From the NCBI RefSeq assembly GCF_004332155.1, contig NZ_SJDV01000013.1:1-59460 (forward strand): a stretch of DNA of 59,460 nucleotides, written 5' to 3'. The stretch is from Gramella sp. KN1008. Its GTDB lineage: Bacteria; Bacteroidota; Bacteroidia; Flavobacteriales; Flavobacteriaceae. Shown in pieces: positions 25,273 through 34,035 of this stretch. Made by a program: the position numbers and the translations under genes. Each line of letters opens with the position of its first letter. Position 1 is the first letter of the stretch. The notes beneath the pieces are model-generated. The model was not told the origin of the DNA and did not search any database. It saw nothing but the letters and a program-made list of their open reading frames with translations.

Positions 25273-26659
25273 AGTGAATTACTTCATCATAAGCATCTGC
25301 TACGGCTTCCATCACAGCCTCACTCATCGTAGGGTGTGGGTGAACCGCTTTTAATACCTCATGACCTGTGGTTTCCAGTTTTCTACCAAGAACCGCTTCA
25401 GCGATCATGTCGGTAACACCGGCTCCTATCATATGGCAACCTAGCCATTCTCCGTATTTTGCATCGAAAATGACTTTAACAAAACCGTCAGACTTTCCTG
25501 CAGCCTTAGCCTTGCCTGAGGCAGAGAATGGGAATTTTCCAACCTTGATATCGTAACCAGCCTCTTTAGCCTGTTTTTCGGTCATTCCTACAGAAGCAAT
25601 CTCAGGAGTGGCATAGGTACAAGCGGGGATATTTCCGTAGTCCAATGGCTGTACGTCCATACCTTTTATCTTTTCTACGCAAATGATACCTTCCGCAGAA
25701 GCAACATGCGCCAGAGCAGGTCCGTGTACCACGTCACCGATGGCGTAAATTCCTTTTACATTGGTCTGATAGAAATCGTTAACCACGATCTTATCTTTAT
25801 CGGTCTTTATTCCAAGATCCTCAAGACCTATATTTTCAATATTGGTTTTGATCCCTACCGCAGAAAGTACTACATCTGCTTCAAGAGTTTCTTCTCCCTT
25901 TTTGGTTTTTACTTTGGCCTTAACCTTGTTTCCTGATTTTTCAACGCTTTCTACAGAAGAGTTTGTCATTACCTTTATACCGGCTTTCTTCACGCTGCGT
26001 TCAAACTGTTTGGAAACATCCTCATCTTCAAGTGGCACGAGGCTTGGAAGAAATTCCACTACAGTAACTTCGGTTCCCATGGCATTATAAAAATGTGCGA
26101 ACTCAACACCAATTGCGCCAGAACCAACCACGATCATCTTCTTAGGCTGTTTTTCAAGGCTCATCGCCTCACGGTATCCTATCACGGACTTACCATCCTG
26201 CTTCAGGTTTGGCAGTTCTCTTGAACGCGCCCCGGTTGCAACGATGATATGGTCTGCAGAATATTCCTTTTTCTTGTCGTCCTTATCGGTAACCTCAATT
26301 TTCTTACCCTGTTTCAGTTTACCGAAACCGTTGATAACGTCTATTTTGTTCTTCTTCATCAGGAACTGAACTCCTTTGCTCATTCCGTCAGCTACATTCC
26401 GGCTTCTCTTTATAACCGCACCAAAATCCTTGTCAGCTTTTTCCAGTTTCAGGCCGTAATCTTCGGCATGTTTCAGATAGTCAAATACTTCGGCGCTCTT
26501 AAGAAGCGCTTTAGTTGGAATACAACCCCAGTTAAGACATACACCTCCAAGGTTTTCCTTTTCAACGATAGCTGTCTTAAAACCCAGTTGTGAAGCTCTG
26601 ATGGCCGTTACATATCCGCCCGGGCCACTACCTAAAACTATAATATCATATTTACTCAT
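25268..26659 (-). CDS. lpdA: Dihydrolipoyl dehydrogenase
   Basis: A 463-residue FAD flavoprotein (E3) that reoxidises dihydrolipoamide in 2-oxo acid dehydrogenase and glycine cleavage complexes. FAD is bound by VLGSGPGGYVTAI, the redox disulfide is Cys41-Cys46 (GGVCLNWGCIPT), NAD is bound by VVGSGAIGVEFA and the C-terminal HPHPTMSE supplies the catalytic His-Glu of the partner subunit. It is complete. No E1 or E2 gene is adjacent, so it may be shared by several complexes. The stop codon lies within a short tandem repeat. Confidence 0.95.
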   Translation of the reverse strand: MSKYDIIVLGSGPGGYVTAIRASQLGFKTAIVEKENLGGVCLNWGCIPTKALLKSAEVFDYLKHAEDYGLKLEKADKDFGAVIKRSRNVADGMSKGVQFLMKKNKIDVINGFGKLKQGKKIEVTDKDDKKKEYSADHIIVATGARSRELPNLKQDGKSVIGYREAMSLEKQPKKMIVVGSGAIGVEFAHFYNAMGTEVTVVEFLPSLVPLEDEDVSKQFERSVKKAGIKVMTNSSVESVEKSGNKVKAKVKTKKGEETLEADVVLSAVGIKTNIENIGLEDLGIKTDKDKIVVNDFYQTNVKGIYAIGDVVHGPALAHVASAEGIICVEKIKGMDVQPLDYGNIPACTYATPEIASVGMTEKQAKEAGYDIKVGKFPFSASGKAKAAGKSDGFVKVIFDAKYGEWLGCHMIGAGVTDMIAEAVLGRKLETTGHEVLKAVHPHPTMSEAVMEAVADAYDEVIHL

Positions 26660-26745
26660 ATTCGGTATATTTTGAATCGGTTATCGAAGTTGCGAATTTA
26701 AGGAATTAAACCCTAAACTGAAAGTTAGAATCTACGGATAAGAGC

Positions 26746-26774
26746 TTAAAAAAAGCCCGTCTGAATAGACAGGC
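26746..26774 (-). terminator. Terminator of the MsrB/lipoprotein operon
   Basis: On the minus strand the hairpin GCCtGTCT/AGACgGGC (one mismatch, loop ATTC) is followed by seven T's. It lies 25 bases after the collagen-motif lipoprotein stop. Confidence 0.82.
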
Positions 26775-26798
26775 ATTGTAACAATTATCTGATTGTTT

Positions 26799-27359
26799 TT
26801 ACTGAAGAGTATTTACATGGATAATGTCCTGTTCCTGAATACTGAAACTTTGCATTAAGTCACTAATATTTTCAGCGTTGAAATTAGCACTGGAATAAAA
26901 ATTTGCAGGAATAATGGCTACCCTGAAAATCTGGTTTTGAGTATACGAATTATCCAGCCCAATCAGATCATAATTTCCATCAATAAAAATTTCAGTATCT
27001 ATAAAGGTATGGTTGTATACGTATTGAATAGTCCCATTTTCTGTAAAAAAGTTTTGAGGCAACAAACTCCATTCGTCAATTTCACTTCCATCTTCGAGCT
27101 CGTCAACATAATTGAGGCGATATATTAGAACTACATCGGTTTCAAATACCTCTACATCGCTAAATTCTGAGAAATTGATAAGTCCAGTAGACCAAAGATT
27201 GCCTTCTGAAAAATATTCCAAATCGGACTCTACCTCAAAAATTGTAGGGAGGGGAGCATCCAGACCATCTAGCCCATCCGCACCAGGAGGTCCCGGGTCG
27301 CCTTCACATGAAACTAAAAAAATGCTGGCTAATACTAATAATGATAATATTTTCTTCAT
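26799..27359 (-). CDS. Lipoprotein with short collagen-like Gly-X-Y segment
   Basis: A 186-residue lipoprotein: signal peptide with lipobox FLVSC at residues ~14-18, then directly GDPGPPGADGLDGLDAP, about five Gly-X-Y triplets as in collagen, then an acidic aromatic domain of ~145 residues with predicted beta strands. Collagen-like stretches right after a lipobox recur in Flavobacteriia lipoproteins and may act as a spacer or trimer seed. It is 15 bp after the cytoplasmic MsrB gene on the same strand and is the last gene before a terminator. Function unknown. Confidence 0.82.
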   Translation of the reverse strand: MKKILSLLVLASIFLVSCEGDPGPPGADGLDGLDAPLPTIFEVESDLEYFSEGNLWSTGLINFSEFSDVEVFETDVVLIYRLNYVDELEDGSEIDEWSLLPQNFFTENGTIQYVYNHTFIDTEIFIDGNYDLIGLDNSYTQNQIFRVAIIPANFYSSANFNAENISDLMQSFSIQEQDIIHVNTLQ

Positions 27360-27374
27360 AATTGTTAAGTTAAG

Positions 27375-27767
27375 TTATTTATTAAATTCAATACTGGCAG
27401 AGTTAACGCAGTAGCGCTGGCCGGTATCTGTAGGACCGTCATCAAAAACGTGGCCAAGATGGCTTCCGCAGTTCACACAAAGTATTTCGGTACGCATCAT
27501 TCCATAACTTCGGTCCTGTACATATTCTATTTTTCCTTCTATAGCATCATCAAAACTGGGCCACCCGCAACCACTTTCAAATTTGGCGTTACTCTCAAAG
27601 AGCTTTTCTCCACAGGCGGCACATTTATACTCGCCCTTTTCAAAGTGCAGGTTATACTTTCCCGAATGAGGAGCCTCAGTACCTTTTTCCCGAAGAATAT
27701 GGTATTGCTCATCAGAAAGCTGTTCTTTCCATTCTTCTTCGGTCTTTTCTACTTTATATTTTTTCAT
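27375..27767 (-). CDS. msrB: Peptide-methionine (R)-S-oxide reductase MsrB, cytoplasmic
   Basis: A 130-residue MsrB that reduces the R isomer of methionine sulfoxide in proteins. Zinc is bound by two Cys pairs (CAACGEK and CVNCGSH), GCGWPSFDDA is the substrate pocket and the catalytic Cys is in RYCVNSASIEF. There is no signal peptide. One base separates it from the upstream lipoprotein MsrB gene, so the pair repairs oxidised methionine on both sides of the inner membrane. Confidence 0.93.
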   Translation of the reverse strand: MKKYKVEKTEEEWKEQLSDEQYHILREKGTEAPHSGKYNLHFEKGEYKCAACGEKLFESNAKFESGCGWPSFDDAIEGKIEYVQDRSYGMMRTEILCVNCGSHLGHVFDDGPTDTGQRYCVNSASIEFNK

Positions 27768-27768
27768 A

Positions 27769-28257
27769 TTATTCTTTTTCTGGAATAAAGTCCATAGCCA
27801 CTCCGTTTATACAATGTCTTTTTCCGGTTGTTTCTTTGGGCCCATCGTTAAATACATGACCCAGATGACCACCACATCTTGCGCAGTGAACTTCGTCTCG
27901 CTGGTATCCCAGCTTGGTATCGCTGCCATACGCTACACCACCTTCAATAGCCCGGTCAAAACTGGGCCATCCGGTGCCGCTATCAAACTTATATCTGGTT
28001 TTGTATAATTCATTGCCGCAGGCGGCACAAACGAAGGTTCCTGGTTCTTTAATATTATTGAGTTCACTGGTAAAAGCTCTTTCGGTTCCGCCTTTTCGTA
28101 GCACGGCAAATTCTGCAGGGGTTAGCTCTTTTTTCCATTCTTCTTCAGATTTGGAAATTTCAAACTCCTCGGCTTCTTCGCCTTTATTTTTTTGGGCATT
28201 TCCATTACAACTCAGAAGAAAAACGGAGAGAAGACTTAATAACAATAACCTTTTCAT
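27769..28257 (-). CDS. msrB: Exported lipoprotein MsrB
   Basis: A 162-residue MsrB with a signal peptide and lipobox FLLSC at residues ~13-17, then a linker rich in Glu/Lys and the catalytic domain. Zinc pairs are CAACGNE and CARCGGH, the pocket is GTGWPSFDRA and the catalytic Cys is in RHCINGVAMDF. It is a paralogue of the following cytoplasmic gene. The lipid anchor places it in the periplasm or on the outer membrane, where it would repair exported proteins. It is the second gene of a four-gene operon that begins with an alpha/beta hydrolase. Confidence 0.92.
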   Translation of the reverse strand: MKRLLLLSLLSVFLLSCNGNAQKNKGEEAEEFEISKSEEEWKKELTPAEFAVLRKGGTERAFTSELNNIKEPGTFVCAACGNELYKTRYKFDSGTGWPSFDRAIEGGVAYGSDTKLGYQRDEVHCARCGGHLGHVFNDGPKETTGKRHCINGVAMDFIPEKE

Positions 28258-28276
28258 AGCAATCTTTTGGTTAAAA

Positions 28277-29155
28277 TTACAAAGATTGTGCCGTGATAAA
28301 AGTTGTGATTTTGTTAATTACCTCCGGATTTCCCAGAATTCTGCGATGTCCGAGTCCATTTGTAACTAATATCTGGCAATTCTCAAGAGAATCGTGAATT
28401 TCGTAGGCATCCTTAACGCTTACGTCTACATCCTGTTCATCATGGATTATCAGTGTATGGACTTTTACATCTCTGGCCGAAATAGCACCTGAATAATCGT
28501 CCATATCCTGACCGAATTTTGAGTCGAGATACTCCTTCATTCTCTTTGCTACTTCCCGGTTCATATTCATATTTTCAGCAAAATCCTTCGTGATTTTTGT
28601 AACGCTGTTTGCCGTACCTATAATGACCAGTTTCTGAGTTTGCAGACCATCTTTGATAGCTCTTAATGAAGACATACCCCCAAGGGAGTGGCCTATGACC
28701 GCTTCAAAGGGCCCGTATTTTTCCTCCAGATAATGAATGGATTTGATAAAAAATGGCATCATGCTTATTTTGCCAGGAGCCTCTCCGTGAGCAGGGGCAT
28801 CAAAGCTCACGGTAGAATAGCCATTTTTCCTGAGATCCAGAGCGATTTTTGAAAGTTGGGTACCACGGCCGCTCCAGCCGTGTACTAAAAGAACTTTCTT
28901 TTCATTTTCACCATAATTATAAACTACTATTTCACGATTAATAGAGGGAACATGTTCTTTTGTGATCTCAGAATGTTCGAACATTTCTCGTTCCCGTTCC
29001 GGCAATTTGTATCGAAAAGGAGTTAAGAATAACCTGGCGGCGAAACGGCTGGCCAGAAAAGGAGAAATTTTTGTGAGAATTCTTGAGATTTTAAGGATAT
29101 AGTCCGGAACCAGTATTTGCTGAACCGGTAATTTATCTTTGATTTCTTTAGTCAT
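28277..29155 (-). CDS. Alpha/beta hydrolase
   Basis: A 292-residue serine hydrolase fold. The nucleophile elbow is GHSLGGMSS, an oxyanion strand is VLLVHGWSGRGTQ, the acid is probably in IIHDEQDVDV and the His in GLGHRRIL. There is no signal peptide. It is closest in style to general carboxylesterases or lipases of Bacteroidota; the substrate is not known. It is the first gene in the operon with two MsrB genes and the collagen-motif lipoprotein (19 bp to the first MsrB). Confidence 0.87.
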   Translation of the reverse strand: MTKEIKDKLPVQQILVPDYILKISRILTKISPFLASRFAARLFLTPFRYKLPEREREMFEHSEITKEHVPSINREIVVYNYGENEKKVLLVHGWSGRGTQLSKIALDLRKNGYSTVSFDAPAHGEAPGKISMMPFFIKSIHYLEEKYGPFEAVIGHSLGGMSSLRAIKDGLQTQKLVIIGTANSVTKITKDFAENMNMNREVAKRMKEYLDSKFGQDMDDYSGAISARDVKVHTLIIHDEQDVDVSVKDAYEIHDSLENCQILVTNGLGHRRILGNPEVINKITTFITAQSL

Positions 29156-29345
29156 ATTTTAAGAATTCGGCCTGTTTAAGCGGTTTCAAATTTAAAAAAA
29201 AATGAAGTGGCTCTGATGTCTTTCTATACCTGCGAATATCGACAATGGTATTGTTTTTGGATACTTACTAACTGTTAAATCATACTTAAACAGAAAAGAG
29301 GCAGTTACAAGCTTTCGTACTTTTAAGTAACTAAAACCAATTATT

Positions 29346-30176
29346 ATGAAGCTCAAAAAGACTTTTATAGGACTAAGTGTCTTGCTGTTGATAGTAGCAT
29401 GTAAGACCAATCCGTTTACGGGTGAGAAAAACCTGAATTTTGTAAGTAATGATCAGTTATTTCCGGCCTCTTTTGCTCAGTATGATCAGTTCCTGAAAGA
29501 GAATGACGTGGTAAGAGGAACTGCTGATGCGGCAATGGTTAAAAGAACCGGAGATAAGATCGTAACCGCCGCCGAAAGGTATCTTAATGCGAATGGATAC
29601 CAGGGGTTCCTTAATGATTTTAAATGGGAATTCAACCTGGTTGATGATGAAGCGGTTAACGCTTTTGCTATGCCCGGAGGTAAAGTGGTGTTCTTTACAG
29701 GTATAATGCCTATCGCCAAAGGAGGTGGAGCAGGTGAAGATGGTGTTGCTGTGGTTATGGCCCACGAGGTGGCTCACGCCCTTGCCGATCATGGTGCACA
29801 AAGGATTAGTGCTGCTCAGCTACAGCAATTAGGTGGTGTAGCAGGTAGTATTGCTTTAAGCGGAAAGAGCGAACAGACTCAGCAGATCTTTGCCCAGGCT
29901 TATGGTCTTGGAACCACGGTAGGAGTAATGTTGCCATTTAGCCGAAGCCATGAATCTGAAGCCGATAGAATTGGACTTACTCTTATGGCTATAGCCGGGT
30001 ATGATCCGGATGAGGCGGCAGATCTATGGCGAAGGATGAGAGATGAAAGTGGAGGACAGGCTCCGCCGGAATTTCTAAGTACTCACCCTTCAACTCAAAC
30101 GAGAATAAACAACCTTGAAAAATGGGCTCCGCAGGCGAAAGCCGAAGCCAAGAAATATGGAGTGACTAGTTTCTAG
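29346..30176 (+). CDS. M48 family metallopeptidase lipoprotein
   Basis: A 276-residue lipoprotein (lipobox LLIVAC, residues ~14-19) with a zinc metalloprotease domain. The active site is HEVAHALADHG (His140, Glu141, His144) with third ligand Glu203 in HESEADRIG. There are no transmembrane helices, so it resembles E. coli LoiP/YcaL rather than HtpX. Such enzymes degrade misassembled outer-membrane proteins. It is a single gene with its own terminator. Spacer 29156-29345 is AT-rich with no clear element. Confidence 0.92.
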   Translation: MKLKKTFIGLSVLLLIVACKTNPFTGEKNLNFVSNDQLFPASFAQYDQFLKENDVVRGTADAAMVKRTGDKIVTAAERYLNANGYQGFLNDFKWEFNLVDDEAVNAFAMPGGKVVFFTGIMPIAKGGGAGEDGVAVVMAHEVAHALADHGAQRISAAQLQQLGGVAGSIALSGKSEQTQQIFAQAYGLGTTVGVMLPFSRSHESEADRIGLTLMAIAGYDPDEAADLWRRMRDESGGQAPPEFLSTHPSTQTRINNLEKWAPQAKAEAKKYGVTSF

Positions 30177-30206
30177 AGCCTGGTTAATAGAAAAATAAAA
30201 ATGAAG

Positions 30207-30232
30207 AGCCGCTGTATTCAGCGGCTTTTTCT
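30207..30232 (+). terminator. Terminator of the M48 gene
   Basis: The stem AGCCGCTG (30207-30214) pairs with 30219-30226 around a TATT loop, then TTTTT. The MFS gene starts 18 bases after the pairing region. Confidence 0.88.
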
Positions 30233-30243
30233 ATTTTTAGGGC

Positions 30244-31569
30244 ATGAAGCATCTGCCAAAAGGAAGTAAAAAGCTAATAAAAGCATGGGCTTTTTACGAT
30301 TGGGCTAACTCGGTATACAGCCTGGTTATAAGTTCTGCCATATTTCCGATCTTTTACGGAGCCCTCACCATTGTAAAGTCAGAAAATGGGCAAATTCTTG
30401 ACGATACGGTACACTTTCTTGGTTACGATTTTAACAATGATGCTTTAATAAGTTACATTACTGCCGCCGCCTTTCTGGTGGTTAGCATTTTAAGTCCTTT
30501 CCTGTCCGGTATTGCAGATTATGTTGGGAATAAGAAAAATTTCCTGAAATTCTTCTGTTACCTGGGTGGCATCTCGTGTATTGGGCTTTTCTGGTTCGAT
30601 CTTGAAACACTGTGGTTTGGATTATTATGTTACTTCTTCGCGCTTATTGGATTTTGGGCCAGTCTGGTCTTTTATAACTCTTACCTACCAGATATTGCAT
30701 ATCCTGAACAGCAGGATAAGGCCAGTGCTCAGGGTTTCGCTATGGGGTACATAGGTAGTGTAATTTTGCTGGTGCTTTGTCTAATAATGATATTGAAATA
30801 TGAATGGTTTGGATTTGAAAATGAAGGTTTTCCAACCCGGCTCTCTTTTGTATTGACAGGAATATGGTGGATTGGTTTTAGCCAGTATACCTATTATTAT
30901 TTACCTAAAGGCAATAAAAGATCGGGTCTTACCAGAAATATTCTTTTCAATGGTTTTAGGGAACTGAAAAAGATCTGGAAAGCCCTGAAACATAATGAAA
31001 TCCTGAAACGTTACCTGGTTGCTTTTTTTGTCTACAGTATGGCCGTACAAACTATAATGCTGGTTGCTACTTATTTCGGGATCGAAGAACTGGATTGGGG
31101 AGACCAGGATAGCACAACCGGATTGATAGTTAGCATTCTTCTTATACAGCTGGTGGCAATAGCGGGTGCAACCCTAACCTCACGCCTGGCCATTAAATTT
31201 GGAAATATAAAAATACTCATTCTTATTAATCTTATTTGGATAGCCATATGCGGATATGCCTATTTTATTACTACACCGGTCCAGTTTTATGTTGCTGCCG
31301 CATCGGTAGGATTAGTGATGGGAGGCATACAGTCCCTCTCAAGATCTACCTACTCCAAAATGCTTCCTGCTGATACGATAGATACAGCCAGTTACTTCAG
31401 TTTCTATGATGTTTCAGAAAAGATCGGTATTGTAATAGGAATGTTTTTATATGGATTGGTGGCTCAGCTAACAGGTAGTATCAGGAATTCAGTATTGTTT
31501 CTTGTTGTTTTTTTTATTGCTGGGGTCATCCTGTTAATGAGAGTTCCAAAGGGAAGGATTAAAGAATAA
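30244..31569 (+). CDS. MFS transporter (UMF1 / Atg22-like)
   Basis: A 441-residue integral membrane protein with about twelve transmembrane helices. WAFYDWANSVYSLVI at the N-terminus and SLSRSTYSKMLPADT in the second half are signatures of the UMF1 group of the major facilitator superfamily, related to yeast vacuolar Atg22. It is likely an efflux or solute carrier; the substrate is unknown. It runs as a monocistronic unit, and the minus-strand terminator of the opposing operon begins right after its stop. Confidence 0.87.
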   Translation: MKHLPKGSKKLIKAWAFYDWANSVYSLVISSAIFPIFYGALTIVKSENGQILDDTVHFLGYDFNNDALISYITAAAFLVVSILSPFLSGIADYVGNKKNFLKFFCYLGGISCIGLFWFDLETLWFGLLCYFFALIGFWASLVFYNSYLPDIAYPEQQDKASAQGFAMGYIGSVILLVLCLIMILKYEWFGFENEGFPTRLSFVLTGIWWIGFSQYTYYYLPKGNKRSGLTRNILFNGFRELKKIWKALKHNEILKRYLVAFFVYSMAVQTIMLVATYFGIEELDWGDQDSTTGLIVSILLIQLVAIAGATLTSRLAIKFGNIKILILINLIWIAICGYAYFITTPVQFYVAAASVGLVMGGIQSLSRSTYSKMLPADTIDTASYFSFYDVSEKIGIVIGMFLYGLVAQLTGSIRNSVLFLVVFFIAGVILLMRVPKGRIKE

Positions 31570-31594
31570 AAAAAGCCACGCTTAGGGCGTGGCT
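31568..31594 (-). terminator. Terminator of the sigma/GIN operon
   Basis: The stem AGCCACGC (31574-31581) pairs with 31587-31594; on the minus strand a T-run follows. It lies 22 bases after the GIN-domain gene stop. Confidence 0.87.
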
Positions 31595-31615
31595 CCGTTT
31601 AACTATTAACCTACA

Positions 31616-32341
31616 TCAGAAAGATTCAACGCTTCCCGAACCGAAGGTCTTGAAATCCTGTTTGTCAGGATTTCCTTTATACTGAATATCGCCAGATCCC
31701 GAAACCCTGGCAGTAAGTGATTGTCTGGCATTTACCTGTATGTCGCCAGATCCGGATACCGCTGCTTCAACGTGAGTAGCAGCTAGATCGAAAGCTTCAA
31801 AATCTCCACTTCCGGTTACGTTGCATTCGAAGTTTTCACTTTTTCCTTTAAGCTTTATATCTCCTGAACCGGTGATTTTCCCTTGCAGATCTTTTACATC
31901 AAGGTTCAGCATTATATCTCCCGAACCAGTTACCTGTACCTTTAACGACGAGGCTTTTATAACATCTTTATTCCAGATATCGCCAGATCCTGTAAGGGCA
32001 ACTTCTTCAAGGCTTTCAAATGGAACGGTGATTTTAATATCTTCAGTAGGGTTAAGATTCACTCCTTTTTCTGTGGAGATCTTTAACGTGCCATTTTTAA
32101 CTTCAGTAAGTATATATTCCTGAAGGTTGCTTTCAGCCTCTACTTTTATATTTCCTTCATTGCCTGCCACCAGTTCCACATTCATGGAGCCTACGAGTTG
32201 AATTCCGTCATATGAACCAGTAGACCTGGTTTTGGTGACCATTTCACCGTTTCCTTTTATTTTTTCTGAACTCCACCATTGAGCGTTGGCAGTGGATAAA
32301 ACCATTAGAAAGGCGGCTAAGAATAAGATTGATTTTTTCAT
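31616..32341 (-). CDS. GIN domain (DUF2807) secreted protein
   Basis: A ~241-residue exported protein; the ATG at 32341 gives the signal peptide MKKSILFLAAFLMVLSTANAQ, and the longer frame would overlap the upstream gene without one. The body is seven repeats of about 20 residues built on T/S-GSGDI (ALTGSGDIW, QVTGSGDIM, KITGSGDIK, NVTGSGDFE, AVSGSGDIQ, RVSGSGDIQ, TFGSGSVE), which is the head GIN domain and should form a right-handed beta-solenoid. It is the last gene of the sigma factor operon, 25 bp after the DUF4097 gene. Role unknown; cell-envelope binding is likely. Confidence 0.9.
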   Translation of the reverse strand: MKKSILFLAAFLMVLSTANAQWWSSEKIKGNGEMVTKTRSTGSYDGIQLVGSMNVELVAGNEGNIKVEAESNLQEYILTEVKNGTLKISTEKGVNLNPTEDIKITVPFESLEEVALTGSGDIWNKDVIKASSLKVQVTGSGDIMLNLDVKDLQGKITGSGDIKLKGKSENFECNVTGSGDFEAFDLAATHVEAAVSGSGDIQVNARQSLTARVSGSGDIQYKGNPDKQDFKTFGSGSVESF

Positions 32342-32366
32342 GATTAAATATTTATCTGATTGATGA

Positions 32367-33494
32367 TTATTGTTTATTGAATTTAACGCTTCCGTAGCTG
32401 GTACTGATGCTGAACCTGGCACCATCACTGGAAGATCCGTAATATCCTGCTACACTGTTGCTGGTATTCTCCTGTTTTCTTTTCTGCACTTCAAGACCCT
32501 CAAGGCCGTTGATGCTACCAAAAGAGGTCTTCACATCGAACTGGAAGCTCATTTCATTATCATAACCAATTTTCACTCCGGCATAATCTGTATCTATATT
32601 CACGCTACGAGCGCCTTTGATCACTTTTTCTATAGAAAGGGAACCGTAATCCAGGTTAAGATCGGCTGAAGTGAAAACTCTGTTGATCTTCGTGGTTAGA
32701 TAATCGCCATCTCCTTTAAGCATCTTTACCTTGTCTATTTCAACGCTTCCGTAGTCACAATTAAATTCCAGTTTAGCGACCTTCTGGATACGCGATTTTG
32801 TATAATCGGCATTTATCATCAGCTCTTCAGCCTCTCCAATTTCATAATCGGAATAGTCGGCATTGATTTCGGCGTTGGTGACATACTCAATACGGCTGTT
32901 TCGGGTATAGTCAAAATTAAGGTAATTTGATTTTCCTCTAAGTTCTCCAACATCAATCTTTCCGTAGTCACAATTAATCTTTGTATTACCTGTGGTCTTA
33001 TCCACATAAATTCCACCGTAATCGTTATTGATGTCCAGGTTATTCCCTTCAGGAGCTCTCACAATGTAGTTTACCTCCATGTTTACATTATCAAAGCCAT
33101 CGAATAGGTTTTTCCACCAGGATTTGTTCTCTTTTGAAAATAGGGTTTTGGCGCTAACTCCTGAAGAGGTCTGATTGAAATCTACATTGATCTCTTCAAG
33201 TTTCTCTTCTACTTTCTCTTCATCGTTGCCGTTGGTTTTAATAATTACTTCTATAACCACACGGTTCTGATCCCAGGTGGTGATGTCTATATTCCCGTAA
33301 CTATTATTGATATTAAGGTTGGAATTAGCACTTACATTAAATTCCTTTTTGATCTTTTTCTCTCTGGTGTGTTTGCCATCAAGATCGTTCCATTCTTTTT
33401 CTATTACAGCGGTGTTTACTGTTTTCGCATCGAAATATGGAAGCCCGGGGGCCAGCACAGCGAAGATTAGGATACTAGATAATATTGTTTTCAT
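32367..33494 (-). CDS. DUF4097-like beta-solenoid exported protein
   Basis: A 375-residue exported protein with a signal peptide (to about FDAKT) and ~11-12 repeats of about 20 residues carrying the motif IN-x-DYG-x-I (NNSYGNIDI, NNDYGGIYV, NCDYGKIDV, NADYSDYEI, NADYTKSRI, NCDYGSVEI, LDYGSLSIE and so on). The pattern fits a DUF4097 adhesin-like beta-solenoid. A positively charged N-terminal part (KKIKKEFNVS) precedes it. Its start overlaps the end of the putative anti-sigma gene by 20 bp. The function is unknown; with the GIN protein it is a probable target of the ECF sigma factor in the same operon. Confidence 0.87.
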   Translation of the reverse strand: MKTILSSILIFAVLAPGLPYFDAKTVNTAVIEKEWNDLDGKHTREKKIKKEFNVSANSNLNINNSYGNIDITTWDQNRVVIEVIIKTNGNDEEKVEEKLEEINVDFNQTSSGVSAKTLFSKENKSWWKNLFDGFDNVNMEVNYIVRAPEGNNLDINNDYGGIYVDKTTGNTKINCDYGKIDVGELRGKSNYLNFDYTRNSRIEYVTNAEINADYSDYEIGEAEELMINADYTKSRIQKVAKLEFNCDYGSVEIDKVKMLKGDGDYLTTKINRVFTSADLNLDYGSLSIEKVIKGARSVNIDTDYAGVKIGYDNEMSFQFDVKTSFGSINGLEGLEVQKRKQENTSNSVAGYYGSSSDGARFSISTSYGSVKFNKQ

Positions 33495-34035
33495 GATTTT
33501 GGTTCTTTAGTGTTTTAATATTTTCGATTTGGGTCAAAACATTGCTTAAAAGATCTATTCGTTGCTGGAAATTCTGGATCATGGCGTGAATAACTCTGTT
33601 GTCTTTACCACTGTTTCTCAGGTCTTTTCTAAGTTCCTGGTATTCTTTTTCCAGTTTCTCCATCTGGAGCATAGCATCGTTGATAATGGCTTCAGTTTCG
33701 GGAGTCTTCTCAGCATTAATCGCATTCAATTCTTTATTGATCATGCTGGTGTAGAATTCCTGGGTTTGCTTCATTTCCGGGGAAATACTGGCCAGGTCTG
33801 CATTTTTGGCCGCACCCGGAGCGATCACGAATTCTCCCAGCAGAAAGAAAGCCAGAAGGAAACTCGCAGCTACTCCCATAAGGGGTGCCCATAGCCTTCG
33901 AACTTTTCCTTTCTTTTGTGAAGCCGTTGATCTTTGCTCCAGCTTTTTCAGAAAGCGTTCCTTATGCCCTGAATGAGGTTCTTCGATATCGAAGTTCAAA
34001 CCTTCAAAAAGTTCGTCAAAGTCATTATTTTTCAT
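33475..34035 (-). CDS. Putative anti-sigma factor (single-pass membrane protein)
   Basis: A 186-residue protein with an ~45-residue cytoplasmic N-terminus, one transmembrane helix (LMGVAASFLLAFFLLGEFVIA, about residues 52-71) and a periplasmic helical domain of ~110 residues with heptad pattern (LQMEKLEKEYQELRKDLRN). The topology and the overlap of 11 bp with the upstream ECF sigma factor gene argue that it is the cognate anti-sigma factor, but it lacks the classic zinc-finger anti-sigma motif, so this is inference. Confidence 0.7.
   Translation of the reverse strand: MKNNDFDELFEGLNFDIEEPHSGHKERFLKKLEQRSTASQKKGKVRRLWAPLMGVAASFLLAFFLLGEFVIAPGAAKNADLASISPEMKQTQEFYTSMINKELNAINAEKTPETEAIINDAMLQMEKLEKEYQELRKDLRNSGKDNRVIHAMIQNFQQRIDLLSNVLTQIENIKTLKNQNHENNII

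Noticed and set aside
32342..32428. 29-residue N-terminal extension of the GIN protein
   Set aside because: It removes the signal peptide from the N-terminus and overlaps the upstream gene.
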